From Mortierella sp. BCC40632 (taxonomy: Eukaryota; Mortierellomycota; Mortierellomycetes; Mortierellales; Mortierellaceae), in the NCBI GenBank assembly GCA_011634665.1, contig WAEK01000006.1, forward strand, positions 2,796,001-2,860,000: DNA of 64,000 nucleotides. Direction: 5' to 3'. The translations under genes were made by a program, and so were the position numbers. This document shows, in pieces, positions 12,503-23,814 of this stretch; the first letter of the stretch is position 1; each line of letters starts with the position of its first letter. The notes beneath the pieces were generated by a model. The model worked only from the letters and a program-made list of their open reading frames with translations. It did not search any database and had not been told where the DNA came from.

Positions 12503-13606
12503 AGTGCTATAAAGGACAAGGTCCAAAAGAGATAGGATAGAGAAAGAAAGATGGGAAAGGAATTTTTTTTTTTTTAAAAAAAAAAAAAAAAAGCAGAGCA
12601 AAGCGGGACTAGGTTTTTGTTAACCGTGTTTCCTTTCATCACGTTGGTGTGAGAACTGACCCTTCTCTTCAACTTCTTCTAACCACGAACGAAACAGGAC
12701 AGATAGAGACTGTGGAATTGTGGAATAGAGTCCAACACTTTTGAGGACAGAGAGGTGTGGATGTGTGGCCCAGAGATTGAACGCGATGAATTCCTCAAAG
12801 GTTACAGATGAGTTGTTTTTTTTTTTTTTTTTTTTTTTTTTGCCTGAATTCAAGACAAAAAAAAAAAAAACAGCATAAGGTTATCTTGGGGGCAGTGTTC
12901 AGACATGACAACTTTGTCGCGCCAACCGTGGCCGTTTGTTCCTAGTCGACCTGTGCTCAGCCTTTGGTTCGGATGATCCCCGACCCCGCTCCTCCACACG
13001 TTTTTTTTTTTTTTTTTTCGTGGACAGCTGGTGACTCTGGTGAGACTGTTGGGCACCATCCATTAGGCAAGCAAGCAAGCAAAAAAAAAAAAAAAAAAAA
13101 AATAGAGCCAAAAGACTGGTTGGCCCTTGCTCATGCCCTCCTGTTCCCCCCCCTTCTCCTTCTCCTCCTTCTCCTCCACACCTATGGTCAGAAAATGGAT
13201 AGGCACCATGACGTAGACAAATCGTGGATACTCAATCCTACCTAGGAATCCAGATGGAGATGACTTCTCTCTGTTTTGGGGGAGGAAAAAGCGGAAGTGG
13301 ACAACAGAGCAAGGAGACAATGATCCAAGGATGGTTTGGGCCCACAAAAAAGGTGAGAAACCCGTACAGGTATGCACAATCTGTACGTGCGAACGTGACC
13401 TGTGTCCTGTCCTGTCCTGTTGTCGCTTGCTTGATTCGGATCCCGTCCATTCCCCCTCCTCCTCCTCCTCCTCCTCCTCCTCCATTCTTCTCTTCATCAA
13501 CTCTCCATCTGTCGTCGAAAGCAACTGGGAAGCAGGAGTCAAGAGCGCAAAGGATAATCATTACTCAAATTCAGGACAGCCTACCCCCTTTATCCCTCAT
13601 CGCACC
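12503..13606. other. Divergent promoter region, Argonaute / TIM22
   Basis: A 1.1 kb bidirectional spacer. It contains a T(n)A(n) block at 12563-12592, several A or T runs (12819-12841, about 12998-13018, 13081-13102) and a (CTC)n run at about 13456-13482 just upstream of TIM22. No open frame carries a family signature. Confidence 0.6.
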
Positions 13607-14658
13607 ATGAATATGAATCCCATGCCTCAGAGCCCTATGCAACCTGGCGGAGCCTCGCCCGATCAGGTCGCTCTCTTCAACTCTGTCTTTCGCGAAAATT
13701 GCCCGTTCAAGTTTGTCTTTGGCGGTGTCAGTGGTAAATAGTCTTTGGTGGCAAAGCATGTGGATATCACCTTCTGGCTATAGTAGTGGTGGCAGTGATG
13801 ATAGTGAGTGATGGTCAAAGAAGGACCACCTTTGCTCAGCCTACCGACCAGTGCAACAACAACAACAACAACAACAACAAAAAGAGATCTGTTTTATCAG
13901 GAGCTTTCAAGTGCGGCCAGTTCTTGGCAGGCTCACAGCGACGACCCATGCCTTACTGCAAAAGCGAATCAAGAACAAGGCGACAAGCATCAGTCTGGAA
14001 AAGATAGAAAAGCCAGGAGCATTTGCCTAGAACGAGCAACCTATTCTTCTTTTTGAAAGGGATATTTTTTCCCTTCATTGCAGAAGAGTACAGATCCTTT
14101 GCTCCATGTCTGAGAATCGGATATTAATAGATCTTTTCTTCTTGTTCCTTCTTTTTTGGTAGGATTTGCATTGGGAGGTGTCTTTGGTATTGTCATGTCC
14201 TCGTTCGAGTTTGCGGGACCACAACTGACTCCTCAGCTTCAGGAAATGTCGACACGACAGCAGATGAAGATCATGCTCAAGGACATGGGTTCAAGATCTT
14301 ATTCCTCTGCAAAGAACTTTGCTGTCGTCGCCGCCATCTTTTCCTCGAGTGAATGTTTTATCGAAGGCGTAAGTCTTTTTTTTTTTTTTTTTTTTGTTTG
14401 TAGCTTTTTTTAAAGCGTTTGATTCCACTCACACATTGGTTCTAATTTTCTTTTCTTTTCTTTTCTTTTTTTTCTCTTTTTTTTCTTTTTCTTTTCTAGT
14501 ACCGTGCAAAGAATGATCTTTACAACGGAGCGGCAGCTGGTTGCTTTACGGGAGGAGTGCTTGCTGCGAGGGGAGGTGTCAAGGCCTCTGCTTTCGGATG
14601 TGCAGGTTTCGCTGCCTTTTCGACCGCTATCGATTACTGGATGAGGCACTCTGAGTAG
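13607..14658 (+). CDS. TIM22: Mitochondrial inner-membrane translocase TIM22
   Basis: Channel subunit of the carrier translocase, which inserts multispanning carriers into the mitochondrial inner membrane. Exons: 13607-13733, 14163-14368, 14500-14658 (163 aa, normal for the family). Features are GGxxG-rich transmembrane helices ([41 protein letters not shown]), the intermembrane-space loop with [14 protein letters not shown], and the motif [14 protein letters not shown]. Cys residues in ENCPFK and AFGCAGF match the pair known to form the structural disulfide in yeast Tim22. The ATG at 13607 is followed two codons later by another Met, so the exact start may shift by two residues. Intron 1 contains (CAA)n. 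Confidence 0.94.
13857..13879. repeat. (CAA)n repeat in TIM22 intron 1
   Basis: About seven CAA units inside the 429-nt first intron. Confidence 0.75.
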
Positions 14659-15714
14659 AGAGTTCCCTCGACTTTTTATCATTCATTCATTCATTCTTTT
14701 TTAATCCACAGCTTTTCTGTCTCATTTTTGGTCTATTTTTCTGATGAGAGGGGAGGTTATTGTGTGTATTGTCAGCGACCTTGCTTAGCGGACGACAAGC
14801 AGCGAACAAGACGCACACACACACACACACACACACACACTTTCTCTCCTCACTGATTATCACCAACAATCCTTTTTTTTTTTTTTCTCTTGTTCTGGAC
14901 AACAGCGAACGATCACCACTTCTCCATTTGCACAATTCGGGACTTCTGGACTTTTTTCTTTTTAGCATTGTACTTTTATCTATTATCGTTGGACTATCTC
15001 ATAGATCATCTCTTTCTCTACTCCTTCACCAACCTCCCGATAAAGACGTTGTATTTGCATTGGACATTTTTTTTTTTTTTTTTTTTTTTTTCCAAATTTG
15101 GTTTGAAAAGGGACGTGCAAAAAAAAAAAAAATAGAAAAAAAGTATTTGTATTTGTATTTGTATTTGTGCCACGCGAGATAGATTCCAAGAAGTTTCAAT
15201 CTGAGAGTATGGTTTCCGATTGCATTTGTAGCTTTGGCCTTTTCTTTTTTTTTTTTTTTTTTTTTTTTTTCTTTTTTTATTCGTCTACTTTCTTCATAGA
15301 CCATTCTTTGGTTCTCCTACCATCTTCATAGACCACCTTCACTTCCACCAACAATTCCTTCTTCATCCCACCGAGGGGGCTGTTGTTGTTGTTGTTGTTG
15401 TTGTTTGAATCAAAGAGGGTAACACGTACTTTTATGGCACAGAATTCAGGATGAATCAAAAGAGAGACTTTTTAACCCAACTATCTGAAGGTTGTAGAAG
15501 AAAAAAATAATAATAAAAAAAGGGGGGGAGGGGGGAGGGTGGATTGAGCCGAGAAAGGAGAGAAACGGCTAAATGTACAAAGCAGAAATGGGTCGGGAAT
15601 ACTAAAAGGGTGAGGAGATAGCGCAGCTATAGATTTTTTTTTTTTTCCTCTTGGTTTCCTTGTCCTCCCTCCTCACACTCCTCCTTGGATGCTTCTTCCT
15701 CTTCATCCCAGATT
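14659..15714. other. Convergent spacer, TIM22 / F-box-like gene
   Basis: 3' flanks of two converging genes. The spacer holds (CA)n at about 14813-14840, poly(T) at about 15067-15091 and 15248-15270, a short ATTTGT hexamer array at about 15143-15167, and (GTT)n at about 15381-15404. No gene is seen. Confidence 0.6.
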
Positions 15715-16884
15715 TCAACGGAACGTTGAAGTCATTGGCTGATGAGAACCGTTAAAGTATTCACTCAATTGCGATGCTGGCATCGCTCCTTCGACCTTGG
15801 TTCGGTTCACTTGCTTTTGAGGTGAATTTCCAATAGGCACACCATACGACTTTTGAAGGTACCAGAGCAATCGCAATTTGTGGGCCCGCCTTGGACTCAA
15901 AAAATCGAGATGACATTCAAACGACAAGGGTTCAATCCATCGTTCACCATTGATCTTCTTGCCCTTGCGTGTAAAGGATGAAACTTTGTAGATAAAGGCC
16001 CATGGACATCCCTTGTCCGATCCCAAAAGTGTTCGAGTGCCTTGCTTTTGAATCGGCATTTGTGCCTCCTTATCCAGATAATCATACTTGTCAACATCGC
16101 CCACAGAGATGATTCGGACCACTGGCTTGCTGATACCAAACGTCTTGCTGTACACTTGCCCACGCTTTTCGGGCTTTGATGAGGGTTTGGGTAGCCACCG
16201 GATCCGGTTTGTCGCTTCGTCGAATGAATCAAATAAAAAGATGGGTCGGAATGCTCGATGGCCTTCTTGGTCAATCCAGAGAACAATATGACTCTGCATA
16301 AACTTGTCCAGCAAGGCCCTGGTCGTCAATTGGCGCCAACGGTCCGAGAGTGAATGTAGGTCAAACAGTTCAATAATAGTAAGCGTCTCCAGAATCATGG
16401 CGACAACATCATTGGGCATATTCTCCATCTCTGCTGTCGAAGGGAGATTGAACGGTATTCGGCCAGTGGTGGGGACCACTTGTCCATTCCTGGTAGAGAC
16501 GCCATTCGAGGTGACTGTGGTTGTGGTTGTGGTTGTGTGTGGCAGAGCACCGGAGGGACTGGACCCCTGGGTAGGAGTAGCACCAGTCGCAGCAGCGTGC
16601 GAACCCAGGATTGAGGCAAGGTCATAGGTGGGTGGAAGGGTGTTGGGGTTAGCATCTGTATCGACGGATCCAAGCGAGATATTGTCGCCCTCGTCATCAT
16701 CTCCAGTGTTGTATGATCCGGAATCCGAGGTGCGGTCGTAGGTTGGAGCTGGGTGGTCAGCGAGGTCAAGGTCGACAAGCTTTGCTTCAAGGACTCTTGT
16801 GGCCGAGCCGTTTCCAGTGGCAGACTTATCAACAGAGAGCAATGAGCTGCTCTTGGAGCTTGCTCGACTGGCACTGTCAAACAT
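15715..16884 (-). CDS. F-box-like domain protein with PPxY motif
   Basis: Intronless 389-aa protein; the ATG is at 16884-16882. The N-terminal half is Ser/Thr/Asp-rich, with a PPTY motif at ~84-87 in a TLPPTYDLA context. That is the form bound by WW domains of Rsp5/NEDD4 ligases. An F-box-like helical segment (~155-195) begins MENMPNDVVAMILETLTIIELFDLHSLSDRW. F-box proteins usually bind Skp1 and recruit substrates to SCF ubiquitin ligases. The C-terminal 190 residues are folded-looking, with many Trp and basic residues, but match no family I recognise. Fungi have large sets of such orphan F-box proteins. The F-box call is moderate because the motif is degenerate. Confidence 0.72.
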   Translation of the reverse strand: MFDSASRASSKSSSLLSVDKSATGNGSATRVLEAKLVDLDLADHPAPTYDRTSDSGSYNTGDDDEGDNISLGSVDTDANPNTLPPTYDLASILGSHAAATGATPTQGSSPSGALPHTTTTTTTVTSNGVSTRNGQVVPTTGRIPFNLPSTAEMENMPNDVVAMILETLTIIELFDLHSLSDRWRQLTTRALLDKFMQSHIVLWIDQEGHRAFRPIFLFDSFDEATNRIRWLPKPSSKPEKRGQVYSKTFGISKPVVRIISVGDVDKYDYLDKEAQMPIQKQGTRTLLGSDKGCPWAFIYKVSSFTRKGKKINGERWIEPLSFECHLDFLSPRRAHKLRLLWYLQKSYGVPIGNSPQKQVNRTKVEGAMPASQLSEYFNGSHQPMTSTFR

Positions 16885-19128
16885 GTCGGAAAGGGGAGGG
16901 AGAAATTGTGGATGGTAGGAGAGAATGAGACAGAATTGACTCGCTGTAGTGGGTGAATCCAGTTGGTCGTACCGTGAGAAGGGCAGCAAATGAAACCAAG
17001 AAAAGAGTGAGTTGAATTTTTTTTTTTTTTTTTTTTTTTTTTTGGCTTTTTTTTGGTTTTCTTTTCTCTTTCCTCGTAATGCGAACAGGAATTGTTCTTT
17101 CATACGCCACATGGGCTGATCCTCCTTCATACATTGCCGTCATTTGTGTTTCCAGTTAGCTCAGAGAATGGGGGTCATTTTAACCCTGTCCAATTGAAGT
17201 ATAAATTGGTGGCACATGGATGCCGATGCATTCTCATCAAAGGGGGAGACCATCCTTGGTTCAGGTCAAAGAGGAAGCTTGTTCTGTCTCACTTTCTCCT
17301 CACTCTCCCCTCACACTCTCTCCCACTCTCTTTCCCACGCAAGTGGACCAAGACTCATTTTTTCTTCTTTTTTCTCTTGGATGGTAGCGGGTAGAGCAAC
17401 TATTCCAGATATACTCGTGGACCTTTTCTCTTTCCTACCCTACTGCCCTTTGTCTGACCTGTAGACACATGCGCAGAGAGTGGACACACGGACACACGCT
17501 TTGACCAGTCTCCACAGCTTCATGTCTGCCTCCCTGCGGGATACCGATATCAAGATGCGACACAAAGCAGTGTGTGCGGAGAAGGCTCCGCATACTCCAG
17601 TTGTGAGATGGTTAGGGTCGATCGTTACCTTGGATTCCTCAGAGGTAAGGCAGAGCACAGTCGAGAAGAGGAAGGAGAAGATGACAGTGAAAGAAAGAGG
17701 AGGGTATAGGGCTAGGGAGAGCTGGGTGAGAGAGAGAGAGGGAGTGAGATAAGATTGATGGAGAGAGAGAGAGATAGAGAGAGAGAGAGGGGAGGAAAAG
17801 AGAGAAAGAAGAAGTGAGAGGAGAAGTGAAGAAGTACAGTCGAAAAAGCAGAAAGTCTAATCCAAAGCGGTATAGAGAGTCTCGTCGTCGTCGTCGAGTG
17901 ATTGATTGACTGCATGTCTCTGTCGCACACACGCAAAATGTCTTGACGATAGGCTCCATCATATCATCAGCCCTCTTCCTTCTTTCCTTTCTACTCTTCG
18001 TTTCAACACACAGACTGCATCCAAGGAGACAGACAGACACAGACACACAAGAGAGAGAAGAGAAAGGGTTCTCCTTTCTCCTCTCTAGAGTCGAATCTCA
18101 ATGCTATTTTCTTTTTTAAATGAACTACAACCACATCGCTCGTCTCTTTCACTCCCACTCTTCTTCTTCCCCCCCCCCCACCCCTTCCTTCTCAATCTCC
18201 ATCTCCTTTGCTCAACCTTCGGAAAAAGGCCGACTTTTCTTTTTTAAATGGACTGTGCCTCTTGACTCCAAAAATGACAAATCACCCCCAAGGACTCTTG
18301 TCTTTTTTGTACCCCATCACACCATCATCCGTTTCTCGGTGCGCCAGAGAGTACAACCGGTTCGGTGTCGATGTCTGACAACAAAAGAATGGAACTGGGA
18401 GGAGGACAGGACAATGCGTTTGCATCTTTCTGTCCTGGGAAATCCGATCTAATCTTCCCGTTCGGATTGGTCTTTCTTTCTCTCACTCTTTCTCTCTCTT
18501 CCTTTTTCTCTCTCTCGCTCAAAGATAACCCAAGCTGCTTATCCCCATGGGGCGTGTGCGGAGAGAAAGAGGGAGAGAAGAGGGGAAGAGAGAATAAGAG
18601 AGAGAGAGAGAGAGAGAGAAAAAAAAAAAAAAAAAAATAGAGAGAGCGGATAGACGGGCGATTGGACAAGCGTGTGATTGGCCAGAATCAGAGTTCAGGT
18701 GCGTGTGCCCTCGAGAACTCTTTTAGTGAACACGCATGCCACGGAGTGTGGACCCGAATGAAAGAAAAAAAAAGAGAGAGGGAAGCCCCTCTCTTTTACT
18801 CTCACACACACACAGAGATATAATTTTTGGACCACACACTCAGACTACTAGGCCTCGCCCTTCTCCCTCTCTCCCTCTCCTTCTCCTTTGCCTCACTCTC
18901 GGATCCTATTCCGACAGCCCATATTGAATTCGCCGTTGCTGCCGATTGTTGTCTTGAGTAATTGTTTTGGAGCCGGGTCCACGGTCCGGAGAACATGCAA
19001 CAAACGCATTTTTTTTTTTAAAAAAAAAAAGACAGTAGAGTTCACTCTTTCTCTTCATTGAGGGTCGAACAGGTTTTCTTTTCTTTGTTTCTTTGTTCTT
19101 TGCTGTATTATTGTCTCTTCATTTTTGC

Positions 19129-19159
<31 letters not shown>

Positions 19160-19329
19160 GCCAAGATAGCCGAGGAGAACTACAAAGAGGATGCAAAAAA
19201 AAAAAAAAAAAAAACTGATACTAGAGAATAGAAATATATGGTACATGTCAATCGGTGGGTAGTGAGTAGTCGCTGTAATACTATGCAATGGTCGAAAGAC
19301 CTTTTTTTTTTTTTTCTTCTTCTTCTTCT
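16885..19329. other. 2.4 kb spacer between two minus-strand genes
   Basis: Holds the F-box gene promoter and the 3' flank of the C2H2 gene. The first part has a T/A-run segment at ~17018-17043. It then becomes GA/CT-rich (17730-17830; 18590-18640), with A runs at 19020-19030, 19130-19155 and 19195-19214. A frame at 17522-17644 on the plus strand starts with ATG and ends at a GTAAGG, but it shows no family signature and no continuation, so I do not call it. Confidence 0.5.
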
Positions 19330-21075
19330 TCACGAGATCAATCTCGCGCGTGCCTTCGCCTCCGAAAGTCGATGGGGCTCTTCCAAGGATGGGTGGACTC
19401 CATCCCGACGGGCTGCTTTGACAGCATAGTGTCGCAACAAGGCATCCCGTCGAACAAACGGTCGGTGACAAAAATCGCATGGCCATGTCATCTCGTTATG
19501 CTTCGAAATTTGGTGTCGTTTCAGATCGTGTACCCTCCCAAACCTCTCTCCAGGACAATGCGCACATCGGAACCCTCCTTCCTCGTGAGGAATCACAGTG
19601 ATCGTCGTCTTGACCCGATTGGCTAGACCACCGCTGTAATAGACCTTGGTCAACACACTGTTGGGCTTTTTGGTCGTGACTTCATCAGCAGCATTGCTCC
19701 CATGTTCATCTGAACTGGACTCTGTGCCTGACACAGAGGAGGGCGATAACAGAGACGATCCCTCCTCACCAGTCTCAGACGACTTGCATTTGGGTCTCCG
19801 TGGAGGATATACTTTGGGTGTCTTTTTGATTGGTGCCTTCCTAACTCTTGAGACGCGAGACTTGCCCGCCGACTTTGAGCCACGCATTGTCGATCGCGTA
19901 ACTTCTGTCCCAACTGCACCTTCAATATCCATCATGTCTCTGCGAGAAGCAGTCGTAAAGGAGGCGCGCCTCTGCTTTGGCTCCACATAGTCTGAATCTT
20001 CGAGATCCTCCTCGGACACAACACTGATCGTTTCGTCTGACGACAACGACGAGGAGACGGTCGCCATTTGATCTTCATAATCACTGTCCTCAAACTGTGA
20101 ACTTGACAAGGATGAAAGAGTTGACTGACTCAACAACTCTTGCGAGACCATGCTACTCATACTCATCTCGAGTGCAACATGATCCATGGGGCTAGCTCGC
20201 GAATTCTCTTCATCCTCTGAAAAGTCCTCCAAAAGGACTTTTCGGACATCTGGTGAGATCGAGTCCAGATTCTCAACGACAGGACCTGAAATAGGTAATA
20301 ACTCGGCTGAAAGAAGCTCATCAATCGATGGGTGGAACAGGTCCGAGGGTGCAGCAGTGGTGGCATTGTTCAAGACTCCGTGATTCTGTTGATTCCTCTC
20401 AAAGTCCTGAACCTTTCGAGCGACAGACTTGACTGCAAACGCTGTGGTTCCCATGGGATGTCGCTTGGGTCGATGAAGGTGTTGCTCCTGTGGTTGCTGT
20501 GACTGCAAGTCATGTACATTGATGGTGTTCTCGGGTAAGCACTGATACAATGAGTTTGTGAAAAGTCTTTGGTCCATTCCCGCCACTGAATCCTGCTTCC
20601 TGTGGATAGCACTTTGGTCTTTTAGATCCGCGAGCGATGGAAACCAGGGCGATGCTGGAGGGCTTAGGCTATCCACAAGCATCGAGTCTTCCGACTCGGA
20701 GCAAGGGGTGCTCTGTGGTGTATAGATAGTAGAAGCGGCCGGCGATGGCAGGGCGGCCGGCGTGGTTGCAATAATACCACTCTCGGACGACGAGACCGAT
20801 GTGCCTGGGAGAGTGTCGGGAAAGCTCGAAAAGGGAGGAACGCACAGAGGAGCCAACGCCGAATCGATTGTCGACTGGACTAGGGAATGGTCGGCATCCG
20901 TGACAATATGAACTGGGACTTGGGCCTGAAGATTGCTTGTCTTGATCCGCCAGAACGAGTCCGAGACGCCGATGGCTGTGTCCGAGGCCAGGTCCTGGTC
21001 AAAAAGAGTGGTGAACTGATCACAGAGAGAACGAGTGGTTTCTCTCTTGAGCGATGGTAATGCAACAGTGGCCAT
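19330..21075 (-). CDS. C2H2 zinc-finger protein, probable transcription factor
   Basis: Single-exon gene of 581 aa. Residues 1-500 are Ser/Asp/Glu-rich and low in predicted order, with an acidic segment (DFSEDEENSRAS, SDYEDQM) typical of activation regions. A basic patch of KKTPKVYPPRRPK type may be a nuclear localisation signal. Two fingers lie at the C-terminus. Finger one is C504-x2-C507-x13-H521-x4-H526. In finger two, C533-x2-C536-x12-H549 is regular, but the next His is only at 561, so its fourth ligand is unusual or supplied otherwise. The architecture (long acidic N-terminus plus two terminal fingers) is shared with the 42008-43982 gene. Targets are unknown. Confidence 0.85.
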   Translation of the reverse strand: MATVALPSLKRETTRSLCDQFTTLFDQDLASDTAIGVSDSFWRIKTSNLQAQVPVHIVTDADHSLVQSTIDSALAPLCVPPFSSFPDTLPGTSVSSSESGIIATTPAALPSPAASTIYTPQSTPCSESEDSMLVDSLSPPASPWFPSLADLKDQSAIHRKQDSVAGMDQRLFTNSLYQCLPENTINVHDLQSQQPQEQHLHRPKRHPMGTTAFAVKSVARKVQDFERNQQNHGVLNNATTAAPSDLFHPSIDELLSAELLPISGPVVENLDSISPDVRKVLLEDFSEDEENSRASPMDHVALEMSMSSMVSQELLSQSTLSSLSSSQFEDSDYEDQMATVSSSLSSDETISVVSEEDLEDSDYVEPKQRRASFTTASRRDMMDIEGAVGTEVTRSTMRGSKSAGKSRVSRVRKAPIKKTPKVYPPRRPKCKSSETGEEGSSLLSPSSVSGTESSSDEHGSNAADEVTTKKPNSVLTKVYYSGGLANRVKTTITVIPHEEGGFRCAHCPGERFGRVHDLKRHQISKHNEMTWPCDFCHRPFVRRDALLRHYAVKAARRDGVHPSLEEPHRLSEAKARARLIS

Positions 21076-22364
21076 TGTAGGTTTGGAATCAGAACACGAG
21101 GAGAAGTGAAGAAGAGACAAAAGAAAAGAGTGGAGAATGAGAATGTGAAAGGGAATCAGAAAGAGAGAGAGTCGTTGAAAGCAAGCGTTTAGGCAAAAAG
21201 GTCAAAGGATAGAGAGAAAAGGCAAACGAAGAGGAGAAAGAGAAAGGGTGCGTCGGGGGGACACAGTGGCACTTTATTACTTTTTCCAGAGGGAGGGAGA
21301 GAAGAGAGAGCGTCAGGTGTCGATTGACGGACCGGTGTTGGACGGGGCTCTCCTCTCTTGCTCATCCTCATCCCCGAACCCTCCGCCCACACGCCCGAGA
21401 GTGATTCCATTCGCCATCAGGAGTCAACTGAGTCTGGATGCGAGGTCAAAAGCAGCCCTTAACCCAAACTTTGTGCCTCCCCCCTCTCCTTCTTCCTAAT
21501 ATTTTGACTCGCTGTCATCCAATCAGTTTGATATGTGCGTCTGTTGACATTGAGAAATGCAGGAAAAAATTCTCAGAGGACTGCTCTCATTTGGCGCATT
21601 TGCTATTCCCATCTGCTGGGCTCTCTGGCTTATTTGACGAACGAGCAATCGAAATATTCCCACTTCCTTCCCTCTCAAGTTTGCGTCCCAACATGAGTGC
21701 GCTCCAGTACTGTGCTAGGGTTGAACAAACAAACAAACCCCACCCAGCCCTGTTTGCACGTTGGAAGTAAACGCTTTTGGTCAAGGGTGAAGACTTGGAG
21801 ACACCCAAGAGAGGATTATGGGGGATGGAAAAAAAAAGCTAACTTGGTGTGCTGTTGAACTGGACCTGAGAGACATCATAGCAAGGACGCGTGGTATTCG
21901 ATGTAGAGTCAGAGGTGGCAAAAATGGCACCAGCACTGGAGGCCTGACTCGCCTTTAACCCTGTGAAGTAGGTCGACAAAGTATGATGTCCAGGAACTTT
22001 GGACCCGCACTGGGGCCACAAAGTGAGATGAATGCAAGAGAACCCAATGGCTAGACTGGAATGCATCATTGGCCATTGGCCAACATTCTTGGACTGAGGC
22101 AAAAACGGCTGAATAAAGGTTTGTTTTGACCTCGGGATATTCCCGCCAAATACAAGAGTAGACTAGCAGCCCAATGTCCACATTACAAACACACACACAC
22201 ACACGTGTACCTTCTCACCCGTGCCTTTTCTTTCTTTTTTGTGCCAATCTCATCTGTGTCCAGACCTCTCAGGTACCGAGGGAGTGGGAGTAACAAGTAA
22301 CAAAAAAAAGCATTTATTTATGCTCAAACTGCCCTATCAAGAGAGTTCCTGACCCTAGTGCCCT
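21076..22364. other. Spacer between C2H2 gene and lipase gene (both minus)
   Basis: Promoter of the C2H2 gene plus the 3' flank of the lipase gene. It is purine-rich near 21100-21320 and has a short (CA)n at about 22190-22204. Short frames at 21438-21770 (+) and 21839-22202 (-) have no recognisable content. Confidence 0.5.
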
Positions 22365-23767
22365 TCATCGCTTCATCTGTTGCTTACGCTGTCCTCGTCT
22401 CGTCTCCCGGGCCGCTTGGCGTTGTTCTTGCTTTTCCGTGTGAGCCTTGGCCCATGCCAACGCCCTCTCAATCCTAGAATCATACTGCTGAGGGAAATGA
22501 TGCCACAACCAATTGGTCCGCAATGGAATCGCCATAAAATGCTCCTTATCCGAAAACTCGATTCGAATCTCTTTCTTCTTGGATCCATTCTTGCGTGGCT
22601 TCTTGGTGGTATATATCTTTTCCTCTTCTTCATCCTCTTCATCCTCCTCATTGCCACTCTCCCCATTATATTCATCGCCATTGGGCTCGTCATCTCGAGT
22701 CGAGGAGCTTTGTCCATCCGACTCTGCTGCACGTTCCTTAGTGGACGACTGTGCTGGGGCGTTAACCGTCGCAGGAGTGGCAGTGGCAGCGTCTGGCTTG
22801 GTCTGATGATTTTCATCCAAAATGTGTTGCATTGCCAAAGTTCGCGCCTTGGATGTCCCCTCAAACTTGATCGGTTCTCCCAAGGTCTTGGTCACGGCAA
22901 GACCCTCTTCATGACGAGCTGGAGCAGGTTCTTTGCCAACACTAGATTCGCTTCCTTGGACTACACTCTTGTAGCTGCTGCTCGAGTCGCTCAACACTAG
23001 ACTGATGGTACTCTCAAGTCGAACAGGGGGCTGGTCAGGCTGGTAAGGAGTCACTTTAGGAATCTTTGGGACTGTATTCCGTCTCATCTCCAATGAACCC
23101 GAGGACTCCTCCAACAGCCGTTGCGTAGAGTGATTCTTGAGACTGAGAGCGGTCGTGATGGCGGTCAAGGATCGCGCTAGTGCATTGCCTCCTTGGAGAC
23201 CTCCCGCTGTGCTGACACTTGAACCACGCACGAGCTCTGAAGAGGTTTGATTCAAGGTCGTTTCGGGCTGTCCAAACTTGCTGCCTTGCGACTTGCTCTC
23301 GTTACGGATCACGGGCGTATCCTCATAGACCTTGTGAAGATAGGTTACCGTACCTCCTGTCACGAGTCGAGGAACATCATCCACTTCGGCCAGACTCTCT
23401 TGAGCCTTTTCAAGGACCTTCAAGATTCGCTCTAGTTTATCTTCCGAACTCAGTCCGTCATAGATTGGGTTTAGGGATTCGAGTGCGCCAATCTTGATCA
23501 GTTCTTTCAAATCCAATGCGTTTCCGTAACTGAGTCGGCAGACAATATCGTTTTCGTTAATGAATGCGATTTGCGTACGTTCCCACTCGGCGGCGAGATT
23601 TGGTGTGCAGATGGGTGGCGGCGCAAAAAGGTACGCTTTAATCTCAAGAGATTCTTTTGTCGTGTTGACAGTCGATGGGACGACATAGCCTTCAAAATGG
23701 TCCTGAAGAAGTGAGCACAACAAAGAGGCTGATCCTGCACCCAGCGAATGGCCAATGCTGATTTAAA

Positions 23768-23814
<47 letters not shown>

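Noticed and set aside
17522..17644. Possible first exon (ATG to a GTAAGG) between the F-box and C2H2 genes
   Set aside because: No downstream exon with matching phase and content was found, and the opposite strand is equally open.
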